Origin: Rhineura floridana | Taxonomy: Eukaryota > Chordata > Lepidosauria > Squamata > Rhineuridae | Assembly: GCF_030035675.1 (NCBI RefSeq) | Contig: NC_084499.1 | Span: forward strand, 19,881,953-19,945,952 | Reading direction: 5' to 3' | DNA: 64,000 nt | In this document: positions 40,493-50,369 of the stretch, in pieces | Position numbering within the stretch: position 1 is the stretch's first letter | Layout of the letters: the number at the start of each line of letters is the position of its first letter | Notes under the pieces: model-generated | Told to the model about the DNA's origin: nothing | Databases searched by the model: none | The model's input: the letters and a program-made list of their open reading frames with translations, nothing else | Position numbers and translations under genes: made by a program

Positions 40493-40823
40493 CTCAAAAT
40501 GTTTCTTCACATTGGATGAGGAGGAAACAGCTGATCTCAGATTTTTGATCCTTGGAAGGCAGTAATTGTATCGTACAACAACATTTTTCCCACTCTGGCT
40601 CACAAATGTACAAGCTTTCTCAAAGCCAAACCATGGTACTTGCTGTTCTGCAGATGTGGCTGTGGGCAACTGGCACTGCTTCATGCCCTCCTCCTCCTCA
40701 TGCACAGGGCTCCTTTCTGAACCTCACTTTCTAGTTTTGCCTCCTCAGGATCAACAAGCTGTGACTCAAGTGGCCGCACTAACTGACTGCTGCTCTCAGC
40801 AGCAAAACCTGCAACAGGCGTCT
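40493..40823 (-). CDS. hAT transposase exon 2 (BED zinc finger)
   Basis: The acceptor 'tttattacag' precedes 40823; its phase (AG ACG) fits exon 1 exactly. The first ~36 codons read TPVAGFAAESSSQLV…. Near 40708 the frame changes within a C-run (one base apparently lost), after which VHEEEEGMKQCQLP and the finger follow. The finger reads WFGFEKACTFV…YNYCLP…SSNVKKHFE, joining RAH in exon 3. It has the aromatic N-terminus and H-x4-H of BED fingers. Only one clear cysteine of the pair remains: the first position is tyrosine, either a family variant or decay. The donor 'gtaagc' follows codon E. Confidence 0.82.
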
Positions 40824-40984
40824 CTGTAATAAACAAGAGATAATGCTCCTATATGGGTGAACTTCAGCTGTGATGTGCCCCCATCTCTTCCCCATGCTGC
40901 AAGATGCCCCAGTCAGAGTGGAAGTAAGCAGGTCGATAGCACAATTAAAAGAGATCCTATTTGCATCATTTTTGCTCACTGAAT

Positions 40985-41182
40985 AACCCTGCCTGGGCCA
41001 GTCTAACCTACTATCTCACAGGGTTGTTGTGAGAACAAAATGAGACTAGGGTTCAAATCCCCACATAGCCATGAAGCTCACTGGGTGACCTTGGGCCAGT
41101 CACTGTCTCTCAGCCTCATGAAAACCCTATTCATAGGGTCACCATAAGTTGGAATCAACTTGAAGGCGGTACATATATTTTT
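40985..41182 (+). mobile_element. SINE fragments in intron 1 of the hAT element
   Basis: 40985-41040 is an L2-tail SINE end ('tcacagggttgttgtgagaa'). 41044-41182 is a headless Sauria SINE ('gggttcaaatccccacatag' to 'accataagttggaatcaact'). They lie in the intron and so do not touch the coding exons. Confidence 0.8.
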
Positions 41183-42245
41183 TATTTTGAATATGATGAT
41201 TATGATAATAAATATGCAGCATTTCAAATTAATTCTGTATGAGAAGCATTCCATGCCAAGCTTGGAAAACCAAGGATGAGGTATAAAATGTAGACAAAAA
41301 TACTTTTGACAAAATGCCGTTTATCTTTTATATCTATATTTATAATTAGCAATACAGCTGAATGATGTATGTAAAGTATTTTTTCTTTCCCTTTTCTTTT
41401 TTATTAATATTTTAGTACTACTGCTAAAGTTCTGATGAAAGAATAAAGCATTCATTAGCCAAATTCAAATGATTAGAACACATCACATAAATTCCACTGA
41501 AGTTGGAGTTTTTGCCATAGAAAATGAAAAAAGCATATAACCTATGATAGCCCAATAGACAATCAGAACTAATATAAAACCCTGTTGCTTCTCATTTGCA
41601 AATCTTGCAAGATCTAAGGTAACTCTAGATCATGTGAGTTCAGGTGATGCATGTTATGTACATTTGTATAGATATTAGCAGAGATTGTCAACAGTCTATC
41701 TCTCTCTGGGACTGGGAATCTCTCTCTTTCTCACAGAACATGAGTTTGAGAGCTGGGGGACTGAGAGGAGGAGCTGCAAGGACCCTAATTCTCACCTCAT
41801 CTCTGCCAAGAACAAAAAAATCAGCCTTAAGCCATTTTTATATGCCTAATGATTTATCATTATTATTATTATTACTGAGACAGTTTTTGTCCCAAATACA
41901 ATTCAGTCTTGTGATTAAACAGGACAAAAATACAAATAAAAAGAAAGATGGAGTTCAAATAAATATACAATAAAAAGCTAGCCAGCATTTTAAAAGGCAG
42001 GAGTGCTCTGTCTGGATAAATACAGCACACAGGTATGCATAGGAACAAGGGGGAGAGTTCAAAAAGGGGGGGAAGAGAAGTAGGCCGAAGTTTCAGAAGT
42101 GCCTTGTGATTGATGGGGGGGTGGCAGCAAGGCAAGGAGAGGCAGTGGGAGGGGCAGAAGGAGCCACGGGGGGGCAAAAATGCCATGGGGGGCAGAAGGG
42201 GCCGTGGGGGGCACACACACACACACAAAAATCATCGTCACTCAC

Positions 42246-42321
42246 CTCCACAGCTCTTCACCATTCTGCTGCTGCTTTCTCCTCTGTTGTCCTTGCCCTG
42301 GCTTTTTCCTCCGGCGTCCAT
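42246..42321 (-). CDS. hAT transposase exon 1 (start codon exon)
   Basis: ATG at 42321 opens 25 codons plus one base (MDAGGKSQGKDNRGESSSRM…), ending at the consensus donor 'gaggtgagt'. The one-base overhang (G) joins AG of exon 2 to make GAG, keeping frame. The residues are low-complexity and polar, normal for a hAT N-terminus. The start is chosen because it is the first ATG downstream of the CCAAT-box promoter and its splice phase agrees. This exon is too short to stand out as an open frame. Confidence 0.75.
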
Positions 42322-42490
42322 TTTTTCCTCTCAGACGCTAGCAGGCCCTGCCTATTCACCTCTTCCCTCGTGCCTCCTAACACAGATCACGAGGGAAGAG
42401 AGAGTCTGCGCAGAGGTCCAATCAGTGTGAGGCACATGTGTTAACCAATCACAGCCAGGAGCTGACTTCCCCTTGTTCCCGCCCCCAAGT
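42320..42490 (-). promoter_or_regulatory. Putative promoter of the hAT transposase gene
   Basis: Reading toward the gene, 'gggggcgggaac' (GC box, about 42478-42489) is followed by two CCAAT boxes in reverse, 'gtgattggtt' (about 42445-42454) and 'ctgattggac' (about 42417-42426). A G/C-rich leader to the ATG at 42321 follows. No TATA box. Spacing of roughly 100-130 bp from the CCAAT boxes to the start codon suits a TATA-less promoter. Confidence 0.6.
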
Positions 42491-42654
42491 AACATCCAAC
42501 CTAATGTGGAAACATTAAAGTTGCAGCTGAAAAGTAGGGAAATTACTAGTCGTTTCGTTACTTGCCAAATGTAATGGAATTACCCACTCGTTATTTAAAA
42601 TTGTAACTAATTACAAGTAACTCGTTAAAAATAACGAGTTACTTCCAAGCTCTG

Positions 42655-42662
42655 ATAAAGAT
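42655..42662. repeat. Right TSD of the large hAT element
   Basis: 'ataaagat', identical to 37840-37847. Confidence 0.95.
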
Positions 42663-42860
42663 GCCTGTCAACCTGCCAACCCACTCATAATGTGTCCCTG
42701 TATTAAATCTGGCCTCAAATTTTATTGGTTTTGCTGTAATTTGATTGGCTTTTCCCCCCCTTTTGGAACTTCAGCCATATATAATATAGTATCCTGCCTT
42801 GATATAGTCCTACGAAAGTGTGGGTTATAAATACACCCGTAAATAAATAATTAACCTCCT
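42663..42860 (+). mobile_element. LINE 3' tail, plus strand, diverged
   Basis: 'cctgccttgatatagtccta' and 'gtgtgggttataaatacac' then ATAAATAA. Before the hAT insertion this joined the sequence at 37815-37847. Confidence 0.4.
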
Positions 42861-43129
42861 TTGAGAACGATAGTTGGAAAGCTGGTTATAAATCTACAAG
42901 ACACAGAAATATACTCTGCAATGTTGAGCATGTGATGGGGAGGGTCCCACTGTGGCAAGGTTTTTACAGCTGGGCGGTGCTCCTGGCCCTGATCCTGGCC
43001 TGTTGTCTGCAGAGAAGACTGGTCCCTGAGGCTACAGGCATCCCTAGCTTAAAGGAAATGGAGAGGGTAAAGAATGGGAAGGTCAGCTCATGGCTTAGCA
43101 GTTAGTGACGTTATCCTGGATCAAGCCGT
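42861..43129. other. Unannotated sequence
   Basis: Nothing recognised. Confidence 0.3.
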
Positions 43130-43780
43130 AGTGATGAGGGAATTTGCCCATTTCAAGTCTTTTCCGCTTCTCCTTTTTCCAATCTTAAACTCAATTCTCC
43201 ACATTTCTGCATCAGTTTTGCGATTTTCATTTCTTAAAAAAACCTCATTGAAATTCATGAACATTTTAGTGCAGATTTATCCTAACAGGCACCTCTTTGT
43301 CTGCCATTTTACCTAACGTTCAAATTTCCAAAGTTATAGTTTGCTTCTTACTCTTTTAGTTGTCATGCTTTCACCTGGTTTGTTTTGTTGTATATTTTAA
43401 TTAAGGAAGTTTTGAATGTTTCAGTTGTAATTTGGTATCTTAAGATGTATGTATTTTATACTTGATTTCATGCTGTAAACCACATAGAAGCCATTTTGGC
43501 ACATAAGCAGTATATATAATACTAATAATATTTTTGCAAAGTGATTTCTTCTAAAGCAATACACCTTTCTATGTTTTCACTCATGGAGGCATCTGCAGGC
43601 ACACTTTACCCTAATATATGTCTGTCTGTACGCATTCCTTGGCTGGAGAATTGCAAAAGTCCAGAGAGGTGCAGATTTCAGAGGGCAGCTGAATTTCGAC
43701 TTGCACTTTGTTTCGTGAAGGCGAATGACATAAGCTTGCATTAAAACGTGAACTGAATTTCGATTCATCCTGAACTTTGG
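43130..43780 (+). mobile_element. Repeat family U interrupted by a LINE 3' tail
   Basis: U parts lie at 43130-43324 and 43531-43780 ('ccaatcttaaactcaattct', 'gcacactttaccctaatata'). The insert 43325-43530 ends 'ccacatagaagccattttgg', a LINE-like tail. Confidence 0.65.
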
Positions 43781-44424
43781 CTTGCAGAACCTAGCATTGA
43801 GCAATGCTGTCTTTTAGCAGCGTGTGTGTAGGCAGCTTGCAAGCATGTGAGTCAGGGGACTGAGCCCTAACTGGTTTCCTGTTGCCCGCTTTCTTTGTTT
43901 CTTCTCTCTTCCTTTCTTAGCTTTCCGAATCGTGTCTTTTTCTTCTCAAAGATTCCCGGCTTTCTCTCAATTTGCTGGAGCCTTGTAAGACTGCAAAGCT
44001 GCGTTTGGCCGGCTCCATCTCTTTGCCCCCCCCATAGTCTTCTCCTCGGGTGGATGAAAGCAAGACGGGAGAAAGGGTGGATGGAGGCCGTCACATAAAG
44101 ACAAGTCCCAGCAGGTGATCTGGAAGCCGGATCCGCTTTTGCACCTGAGACACCTGGCCTGTCTCTTGGATTAACTGTGCATGGATTGGGGGGGTGGGGT
44201 TTGGAGGGGAGGGATCAGTTTGCCTTGCCCGGTTGCAGCTGCTTGTCCTTTCAGGGCAAATGGAATTATCCTGGTTCTTTGTAAATTGAGGTGGGGTACG
44301 GGAACCTGGGGAGGGTGGGTGCAAGGAGACCTAGCCAGGAGGAACAGGTGTGGGCAGATGGAATAATCTCCTTAGGGCAGATGAAAGAACCCACTTCCCA
44401 TTCTAGTCTGGAGGATGCTGGGTT
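43781..44424. other. Unannotated single-copy-looking sequence
   Basis: No gene or repeat recognised. A T/C-rich stretch at 43890-43980 contains only overlapping unsupported frames. Confidence 0.3.
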
Positions 44425-44625
44425 AATTCTGTTCTGAAATCTGTTGAAGGCACTGTACCTCTGAAGGCCAGTTGCTGGGAATCACACGTGGAGAGCGTTG
44501 CTCTGGTGCTCAGATTCTGCTTGCATGAGTTTCCCATTGGGCCATCTGGTTGGCTGCTGTGAGACAGGAGACTGAAATGGCCACTGGCTTGATCCAGCCA
44601 GGCTCTTCTTGTATTCTTTGTTTAT
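44425..44625 (+). mobile_element. CR1 LINE 3' UTR, plus strand
   Basis: 'gaaggccagttgctgggaat', 'gggccatctggttggctgct' and 'cactggcttgatccagccag'. Confidence 0.8.
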
Positions 44626-45000
44626 CTATTAATGTATTTGTATGCAGCTATTTCATTAAAAATGCCTAAGTGGTTTAGAACAAGTTCAAAAAAATATATC
44701 CATAAAACACTCAAGATGCGAATAAAAATAAAGGCCGGATATTGCAAAGATGCATCTTAATTGCCTGCATAAGCCTGGAGGAACAGAAAGGTTTTCAACA
44801 GGTGTTTAAAAGTTAAAATGGAAGGCGCCTGCAGAATCTCTGTTGGCAGAGCGTTCCAGAGGACTGGGCCGAAGACACTGAAGGCTCAATTTCATGTCGA
44901 TGTTAAATGTGCCTCGCCAACTTGGGGGATGTGCCCTGTGGTCTATCCCCTTCAATGACTAATAGCCATGGTGGCTGATTCTACCTCCACCCATTAAAGG
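44626..45000 (-). mobile_element. L2-like LINE 3' region, minus strand
   Basis: 'aatgcctaagtggtttagaa', an A-rich part, then 'ggaacagaaaggttttcaac' and 'ggcagagcgttccagaggac', like 27660-28105. A CR1 scrap ('gactaatagccatggtggct') lies at 44955-44980. Confidence 0.55.
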
Positions 45001-45029
45001 TCTTGGACTCTTTCTGGTAACCCGAAGAT

Positions 45030-45180
45030 CACCGATAAAATAATGTGTTTAACTGTAACTGTGTTTTAGCGTGTTTTAAACTCTTTTTAGAATGCTTTTC
45101 TTTCTTTCTGTCAAATTGTTTTGTTCATATATCTGCTGCCTTGGGCTCCTTCAGGATGTAAATTTAATAAGTAATAACAG
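45030..45180 (+). mobile_element. L2-like LINE 3' tail, plus strand
   Basis: 'tctgctgccttgggctcctt' with 'caggatgtaaatttaataag' at the end. Confidence 0.55.
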
Positions 45181-45189
45181 TTTATTATT

Positions 45190-45395
45190 AGGTTATTCCA
45201 CAGTCGAAGGCAGTATGCTTCTGAACACCAGTTGCTGGAAACTGCAGGAGGGGAGAGTGTTCTTGCACTCAAGTCCTGCTTGTGGACTTCCTATTGTGGG
45301 CAACTGCCTGGCCACTGTGAGAACAGGATGCAGGATGAGATGGGCCCCCTTTGGCTGCATCCAGCAGGCTCTTCTTACGTTCTTGTTGATGTCAG
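45190..45395 (+). mobile_element. CR1 LINE 3' UTR, plus strand
   Basis: 'ccagttgctggaaactgcag', 'tcaagtcctgcttgtggac', 'gatgagatgggccccctttg' and 'ctcttcttacgttctt'. Confidence 0.85.
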
Positions 45396-46344
45396 TGGGT
45401 CTACTCTGGATGCCTCTGGCTTTTGGCACAACTACACCTGTGGAATCTGCTCCGGCAAGTAGATCATAGCCCCTGGTTTTAGATGGCTTTATAAGGGCTG
45501 AGACAAACTTGTGGAGGATCAACAGCTGTTTGTGACAATTAGCTCATTAGAACCTCCTTGTTCAGGGGCAGTGGATCTCGGAAAACAAATGGGAAGGACT
45601 GATGCCTTGATGCCCTGCTGGCGGTCTTCCCAGCCGTTGGAAGGAAAAGAGAAACCTGGGGCAGATGGCTCTTTTGGCTTGATCCAGCAGGGCCCTTCTG
45701 GTGTCTGTGTAGGCGGCACTGATTGGCTGGCTGGCGGCGAGTGATCGATACACTTCTGAATTGCCTGCTTCCTTTAAAAAAGAATGTAAAATCTCCCCTT
45801 CCTATTTCTTCTTGACCTTGCTGAGAGTGAGAAAAAAATCCACAGTGGCACCTCCTGGAGGGGAGGGGAGTTTTGGCTCTGCCCTCCACCCTTCGGCCAG
45901 CCTGCTTTATTATCGTTCTTCTCTCTTGATGGCTCGATTGGAGACGGAGGGGTGGTTTGGGTATACAATGACACCTGCTGTTAGGCAGCACAGGGCGTGT
46001 GGAAAGAGCAGATCTCCTGCTCTCGGTTTCCTTTTAAATTGCCCATCTCTGCTCACAGCTCCTCAGAAACGCCGCTTGCAGGGGTTGAGGACCAGCAGGA
46101 ACAGATGCCGCCTCCCTGCCTGGCGGCCCTCTGGACAGCCCTCGGCACCCTTGCAAATGATGCATGTTGCTGGGCGGGCAGGCCAACCACTCAGCCAGCT
46201 GTTGATTTCTAAGGGGAGGTTCTGGGGCTGAGACCCTTACTCCCCAAGGAGCTTCATTTCATCTTGGCTTTTCTCTCTCCCTCCCTCCTGATTCCACTTC
46301 CACAAGACCTCCCAGTACTTGATCCCAAACCGAGGGTTGGTTTA
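45396..46344. other. Mostly unannotated sequence
   Basis: A CR1-like terminus scrap ('ggcttgatccagcagggccc') lies at 45660-45710. The rest shows no repeat family; open frames on both strands overlap and lack domains. Confidence 0.35.
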
Positions 46345-46535
46345 TGCGCATAGGAAGCTGCCTTGGAGTCATTGGTCCATCTCATTCAGTACTGACTGGC
46401 AGCTGCTCTCCAGGGTTGTGGAAAGTGAACATCCCCAGTCCTAACCTGGAGATGCTGGGGATTGAACCCTGGACCGTCTGCATGCAGAACAGATGGTCTA
46501 CTACCAAGCTACATGCGCCGAGTTCATTAATTAAT
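46345..46535 (-). mobile_element. tRNA-Ala-like SINE, minus strand
   Basis: 'cataggaagctgccttggag' (tail) to 'gggattgaaccctggaccg' and 'gtctactaccaagctacatg' (head). Confidence 0.88.
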
Positions 46536-46799
46536 TTTGAAGGTGTTGGGTGGTGCCGTGGCTGGCTCCGCTTCTCTTTCTCTCTTCTTCACCCCCGCCC
46601 AATGAATTTCCCTGTTGGAAAGCTTGGTTTGGTAAGTTATGGGGGTGTGATAGATGACCATGTGGGGACCCAGGCTTGGGATCTAGAACCTGAAAGGTCT
46701 ATAACTGGCTGGAGTTTTAACTTAGCAATGCTTGCTCCCCAGTTTCCCTTGACAGGCACAGAATGGGACAAAGGCATGCCAGGAAAGCCAGTGCGATTA
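46536..46799. other. Unannotated sequence
   Basis: Nothing recognised. Confidence 0.3.
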
Positions 46800-46965
46800 G
46801 TAATAGGTTTGGTAGAATCCTAGAATAGTAGAGTTGGAAGGGGCCTATAAGGGCATCAAGTCCAGCCCCCTGCTCAGTGCAGGAATCCAACTTAAAGCTT
46901 CCCCGACAGGTGCCTGTCCAGCTGCCTCTTGAAGGCCTCTAGCATTGGAGTTTTAACTGAAGTTC
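46800..46965 (-). mobile_element. CR1 LINE 3' terminus, minus strand
   Basis: 'tagaatcctagaatagtaga' followed by 'ggggcctataagggcatcaa' and 'tcagtgcaggaatccaactt'. Confidence 0.88.
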
Positions 46966-47119
46966 AGATCCTGGGAATCAGGAGGCTGTTAGAAAAGCCT
47001 GTTAAAGAAGGAGGCGGAGCCTGTTAGAGAAGGAGGTGGAGCCTGGTGGTGCTTGGCAATTTCTTTTAAAAATAGAGAAAAGGACTTCAGCCATGTTATC
47101 TAGCTCTACCTTCTCCAGC

Positions 47120-47190
47120 CTGGGGCCCTCCAGATGTTTTCGACTACGACTCCCATCTGTCCCAACCAGTTTGGCTTGCCCGTCACCTGG
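47120..47190. mobile_element. Palindromic hAT-like MITE scrap
   Basis: 'ggccctccagatgttttcga' and 'ctacgactcccatctgtccc'. Confidence 0.55.
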
Positions 47191-47800
47191 GGAAGGGCTG
47201 TCGCTCAGTGGTTGAGCACTTGTTTGCATGTAGAAGGTCCCTGGTTCAATCCCCAATGGCATCTCCAGGTAGGGCTGGGAGAGAATCCTGTTTGGAACCC
47301 TGGAGAGCCGCTGCCAGTCAGTGCAGACAGTACTAGGTGAGATGGGCCAATGGTCTGGCTCCTGATCAGGGAGATTCCTATGTGAAGTTTTATGGGGAGT
47401 GTTGTAGCTCAGTGGCAGAAGGGCTGGGCGACAACCCTCTCTGAAGCCCTGGAGAGTTACTGTTGGTCAGTGTAGACGAGGGGTGGGGAGCCTGCAGGTC
47501 ACATTTGGCCTCCCCATCCTCCCTATGGGGTCACTTTCCAAAATCATGCCTTACCTGCCTCACACCTGATGTCAGCCCCAATGCCCATAGGCCAACTTGG
47601 ACAGGTGGGTGGGACCACCTGACTGTCCCGCGTCTGGTGTTGTGATGTCAGATGATTGACATATGAGTGGTCCTGCCCACCTGTCAAAGTTGTGGGGTGG
47701 GGACAGGGAGGGAAAGGTCTGGCCCACTGAGCCAAAAAGTCCCCCACACCTGGTGTAGAGCAAAATGGGCCACCCGTCTGACTTGGTATAAGGCAGCTTC
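47191..47800 (+). mobile_element. tRNA-Ala-like SINE dimer split by a hAT-like insert, plus strand
   Basis: Copy one (47191-47385) has 'gctgtcgctcagtggttgag' and 'cctggttcaatccccaatgg'. Copy two (47390-47477) resumes at 47753-47800 ('gcaaaatgggccacccgtct', 'ggtataaggcagcttctt'). Confidence 0.85.
47478..47752. mobile_element. Non-autonomous hAT-like element, 275 bp, in a SINE
   Basis: It begins 'gaggggtggggagcctg' and ends 'aaaaagtcccccacacctg', inverted. The 8-bp flanks 'gtgtagac' (47470-47477) and 'gtgtagag' (47753-47760) match at 7 of 8, and the SINE reads continuously when the insert is ignored. Confidence 0.8.
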
Positions 47801-47824
47801 TTATTTCAATTATCCTCTTATTCT

Positions 47825-48030
47825 AGCCCCATGAGGACTGGAATCCTGTTTTATTTTGAGGGAAGAGCCATAGGTCAGCAGCAGAGCACGTGCTTTCCAT
47901 GTAGACGGTCCCCGGTTCAAGTCCCAGTGCCTGCAGGTAAGCCTTGGAATATCCGCTTGCTGAGGGGTGCTGCCAGTCAGTGTGGGCAGTACACAGCTAG
48001 ATGGACCCACTCGGTATAAGGCATTCACTT
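47825..48030 (+). mobile_element. tRNA-Ala-like SINE with leader, plus strand
   Basis: The leader 'catgaggactggaatcctg', head 'gagccataggtcagcagcag', B box 'ccccggttcaagtccc', and tail 'ctcggtataaggcattca'. Confidence 0.85.
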
Positions 48031-48825
48031 CCAACCCTGGTTAGAAGAAGTGGCTCACCTGGAGCTGCCCATGGTGCTGAACTGGCGCCTTGCCCTGGTG
48101 AGCTCTCTGTGGGACCAGATCAGGGTATTGGGGAAACCTTTTCTTTTTTTACAGCCCTCGGCGTTTGGCCCTTAATTGCAGGGATTTGGTGTCAGTGACC
48201 TCTTTTAGTCTGGCAGGTTGTGTCAGACAGGCCTTTTATCTGTGTTGATGTGCTTTCAGGTTTTTAAAAATATGGTTTGTTACAATTGGTTTGAGTCTCT
48301 TATTATTGTTGTTAGGTCGCTTTGGGTCACGTTTGCTAGGAAAGCAACTTAATCTCCACTTCTGCTATAATGGGGGACTTTTGGGGGGGAAATGGCAACC
48401 CTGAATAGCAGCCAGTTCTCTCCCCCCCCCGCCGAAGCCTAACCTTGAACTCTGCTATGTCATCATGTAGCATCGCCCTGGATGCTTGTTGTGGAGGGGG
48501 GATATGTTGGCTGCCAAGTGTCAGGTTCCTAGAGAGGAAGCCGAGCAGTGATGATGCATTTCAGGCAACTCCATTTGAGAATTTTGCACGCCCCCCCAAA
48601 AAAAATCTGGACGATTTGGGACAGGCACAAGAAAGTACAGCGATCCCTTGGTTAACAAATTTCTAGGAAAGAAGCTCCTTTTAGCAAAGTCTTTTTTGGA
48701 TGTGGAGATGCTTGAGGGCTGCGCACTTTGATATAGCCAGAATGTGGCTTCTTGTCTCCAGGATTGCCGTTGCTGCAGACAGCGCTCTCATGTGTGGCTG
48801 CCACGGCGCTCCTTGCCAGGCGCCA
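48031..48825. other. Unannotated sequence with a LINE-tail scrap
   Basis: 48225-48365 is AT-rich with 'gttaggtcgctttgggtcac', possibly a LINE tail. The rest is unrecognised. Confidence 0.3.
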
Positions 48826-48891
48826 CAGGTGCCTCTGCAGTAAACAGTGCTTCAGGCGCCTGGGAAGTACTGTTTACTGCAGACGCATCTG
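48826..48891. other. Near-perfect 66-nt hairpin
   Basis: Arms 48826-48853 and 48864-48891 pair over 28 positions: TCTGCAGTAAACAGTGCTTC pairs with GAAGTACTGTTTACTGCAGA with one G-T/A-C style difference, and outer bases CAGGTGC pair with GCATCTG. The loop is 10 nt (aggcgcctgg). It lies in unique sequence. It could be a pre-miRNA-like stem or the core of a palindromic MITE; not decided. Confidence 0.6.
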
Positions 48892-49284
48892 CTCGAGTGG
48901 AGGATGGCAGAGAGACACCAATCACAGGGTGGCAGTGGTGGAGGCGGCGGCTGCCCCTTGGCTGCCTGCTCAAGTGTATGGAGAGGAGAACTGTGCTCAA
49001 AGCTTTAGATTTATCATGCAGAATCTTGCTATAGCAAAGAAAAAAGGCAAGGCCGGCATCCCTGGATGCATTTTGGAAGAAGCCTTCAAGCGGACTGCAG
49101 GCAAGGCTTGCCTGACCTGGCCGTTTCATTTCAGACATGCGTATTGTTAGTTTTGAATAAAAAGTTTGCTGAAATGTGTTGAACTGCTCTTTTTGTGTGT
49201 GTGTGTGGCGTAGGAAGCCATCCCTCTTCTTTCTCAGGTACCAAAGTTTCTGCAAAAGAAGTAACGTCCGGGAATACATGTACC
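48892..49284. other. Unannotated sequence with (GT)n
   Basis: (GT)n at 49191-49207; nothing else recognised. Confidence 0.3.
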
Positions 49285-49500
49285 TTTGTTAATGGAGGTA
49301 TTGCTGTACTTCACACCGCATGTGGCTAAACTGTGGAATTTGCTGCCACGTGATGCAGCGAAGGACACCAGCTTGGACGGCTCTAAAAGATTAGATAAAC
49401 GCATGGAGGAGGAGGCGGCTACTAGCCACGATGGCTTATGTTTCCTCCACTGTTGGAGACAGTCTGCCTCTTAATGCCGGCTCTATGTGATCTCTGTTGT
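49285..49500 (+). mobile_element. CR1 LINE distal ORF2 and 3' UTR, plus strand
   Basis: The reading at 49318-49350 gives VAKLWNLLPRDAAKDTSLDG, matching the C-terminus of the CR1 at 24.1 kb, followed by 'ggcttatgtttcctccactg'. Confidence 0.85.
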
Positions 49501-49512
49501 ACTTCCGTTCAT

Positions 49513-49866
49513 CAGGAATGGGGAACCTTAGGCTTGAGAGGCTAAATGTGGCCCCCTGCCCTCTTCATCTGGCCCTTCAAACTCTCCCCAGGCCACACCC
49601 CTTTCTGGCCCCGCTTCACACCTTCCTCGAATGTTTATGCCTGGCTAGAATGTGTCCTTGAGCTCGGATCATGCCTCTTGCTTGCCCAGGTGAAGGATAT
49701 AAAGGTCCATAAGAGTGTGTGTAGAAACTCACCTACTGTACAAAGGTGGGATTTTGCATTTGTTGCTCCTCCCACTTTTCCTCGGGCCCTGCCCACCACT
49801 GGCATCTGGCCCCCGACAGGTTGCCCAGTTGAGAATGTGGCCCTTGGTTTAAAAATGAAAGTTTCT
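49513..49866 (+). mobile_element. Non-autonomous hAT-like element (family Y)
   Basis: Starts 'caggaatggggaacctta'; shares 'ccttgagctcggatcatgcc', 'tgtacaaaggtgggattttg' and 'ccctgcccaccactggcat' with other copies. Ends near 'aagtttctccacttctg', inverted relative to the start. Confidence 0.7.
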
Positions 49867-50364
49867 CCACTTCTGCTCCTCCTGTGGAGAATGGTGGTGT
49901 GCAACTGTCGGCTTGCGCATGGCCCGAGCAGAGCTCCAAGGTGGCGTCCAGGCTCATACGCAGCTTCTGACCCTGCAGAGGACTGTGGAAATGCCCTGGC
50001 TGCTGCCGTTGCTCTGCCTTTGCTGTCTCCCAGCGCGAGGCAGGCTACAGGAACGCCGCTGCAGAGATAGCAGATGATAGTCATTCCTTTTGGCACCTGC
50101 TTCCCCCTGCAGGGTTGCTTCCGTCTCCCAAACGAGCTGTCTCAATTGGCCGGCCTGGGTGGGCTGCTCGTGTGGCAGGAGGCTGAGCTAGATACCTTTT
50201 CTTCCCCCCTCCTTTGTTTGTTGTCCCTTGAACTCTACTGTCCTGTGAATTCTGAGAGTTTAGGTGCAGTTGGTCGCACAGAGAGAGAGAGGCATTAAAC
50301 GACCTGAGAGGCAGCAACAAGCTGAAATGCAAAGGAGGGTTTTAGCCTGGGAATTTTGTCAGCC
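49867..50364. other. Unannotated sequence
   Basis: Nothing recognised. Confidence 0.3.
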
Positions 50365-50369
50365 AAACA

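Larger units (their letters stand above)
37848..42654 (-). mobile_element. Nearly complete autonomous-type hAT transposon, 4807 bp
   Basis: The terminal inverted repeats begin with 13 identical bases, CAGAGCTTGGAAG, on both ends. Subterminal regions are dense in short GTTACTT/AAGTAAC motifs (37860-38010 and 42540-42645), likely transposase-binding sites. A perfect 8-bp TSD flanks the element. One minus-strand gene of four exons fills it, encoding a BED-finger hAT transposase. Intron 1 (40824-42245) contains SINE fragments that arrived later. Intact ends and a perfect TSD point to a fairly young insertion. The gene nevertheless carries two small frame-changing indels, so I infer it is inactive. 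The BED finger and DDE/CxxH layout fit the Ac/ZBED1-like branch of hAT; exact subfamily unknown. Confidence 0.95.
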
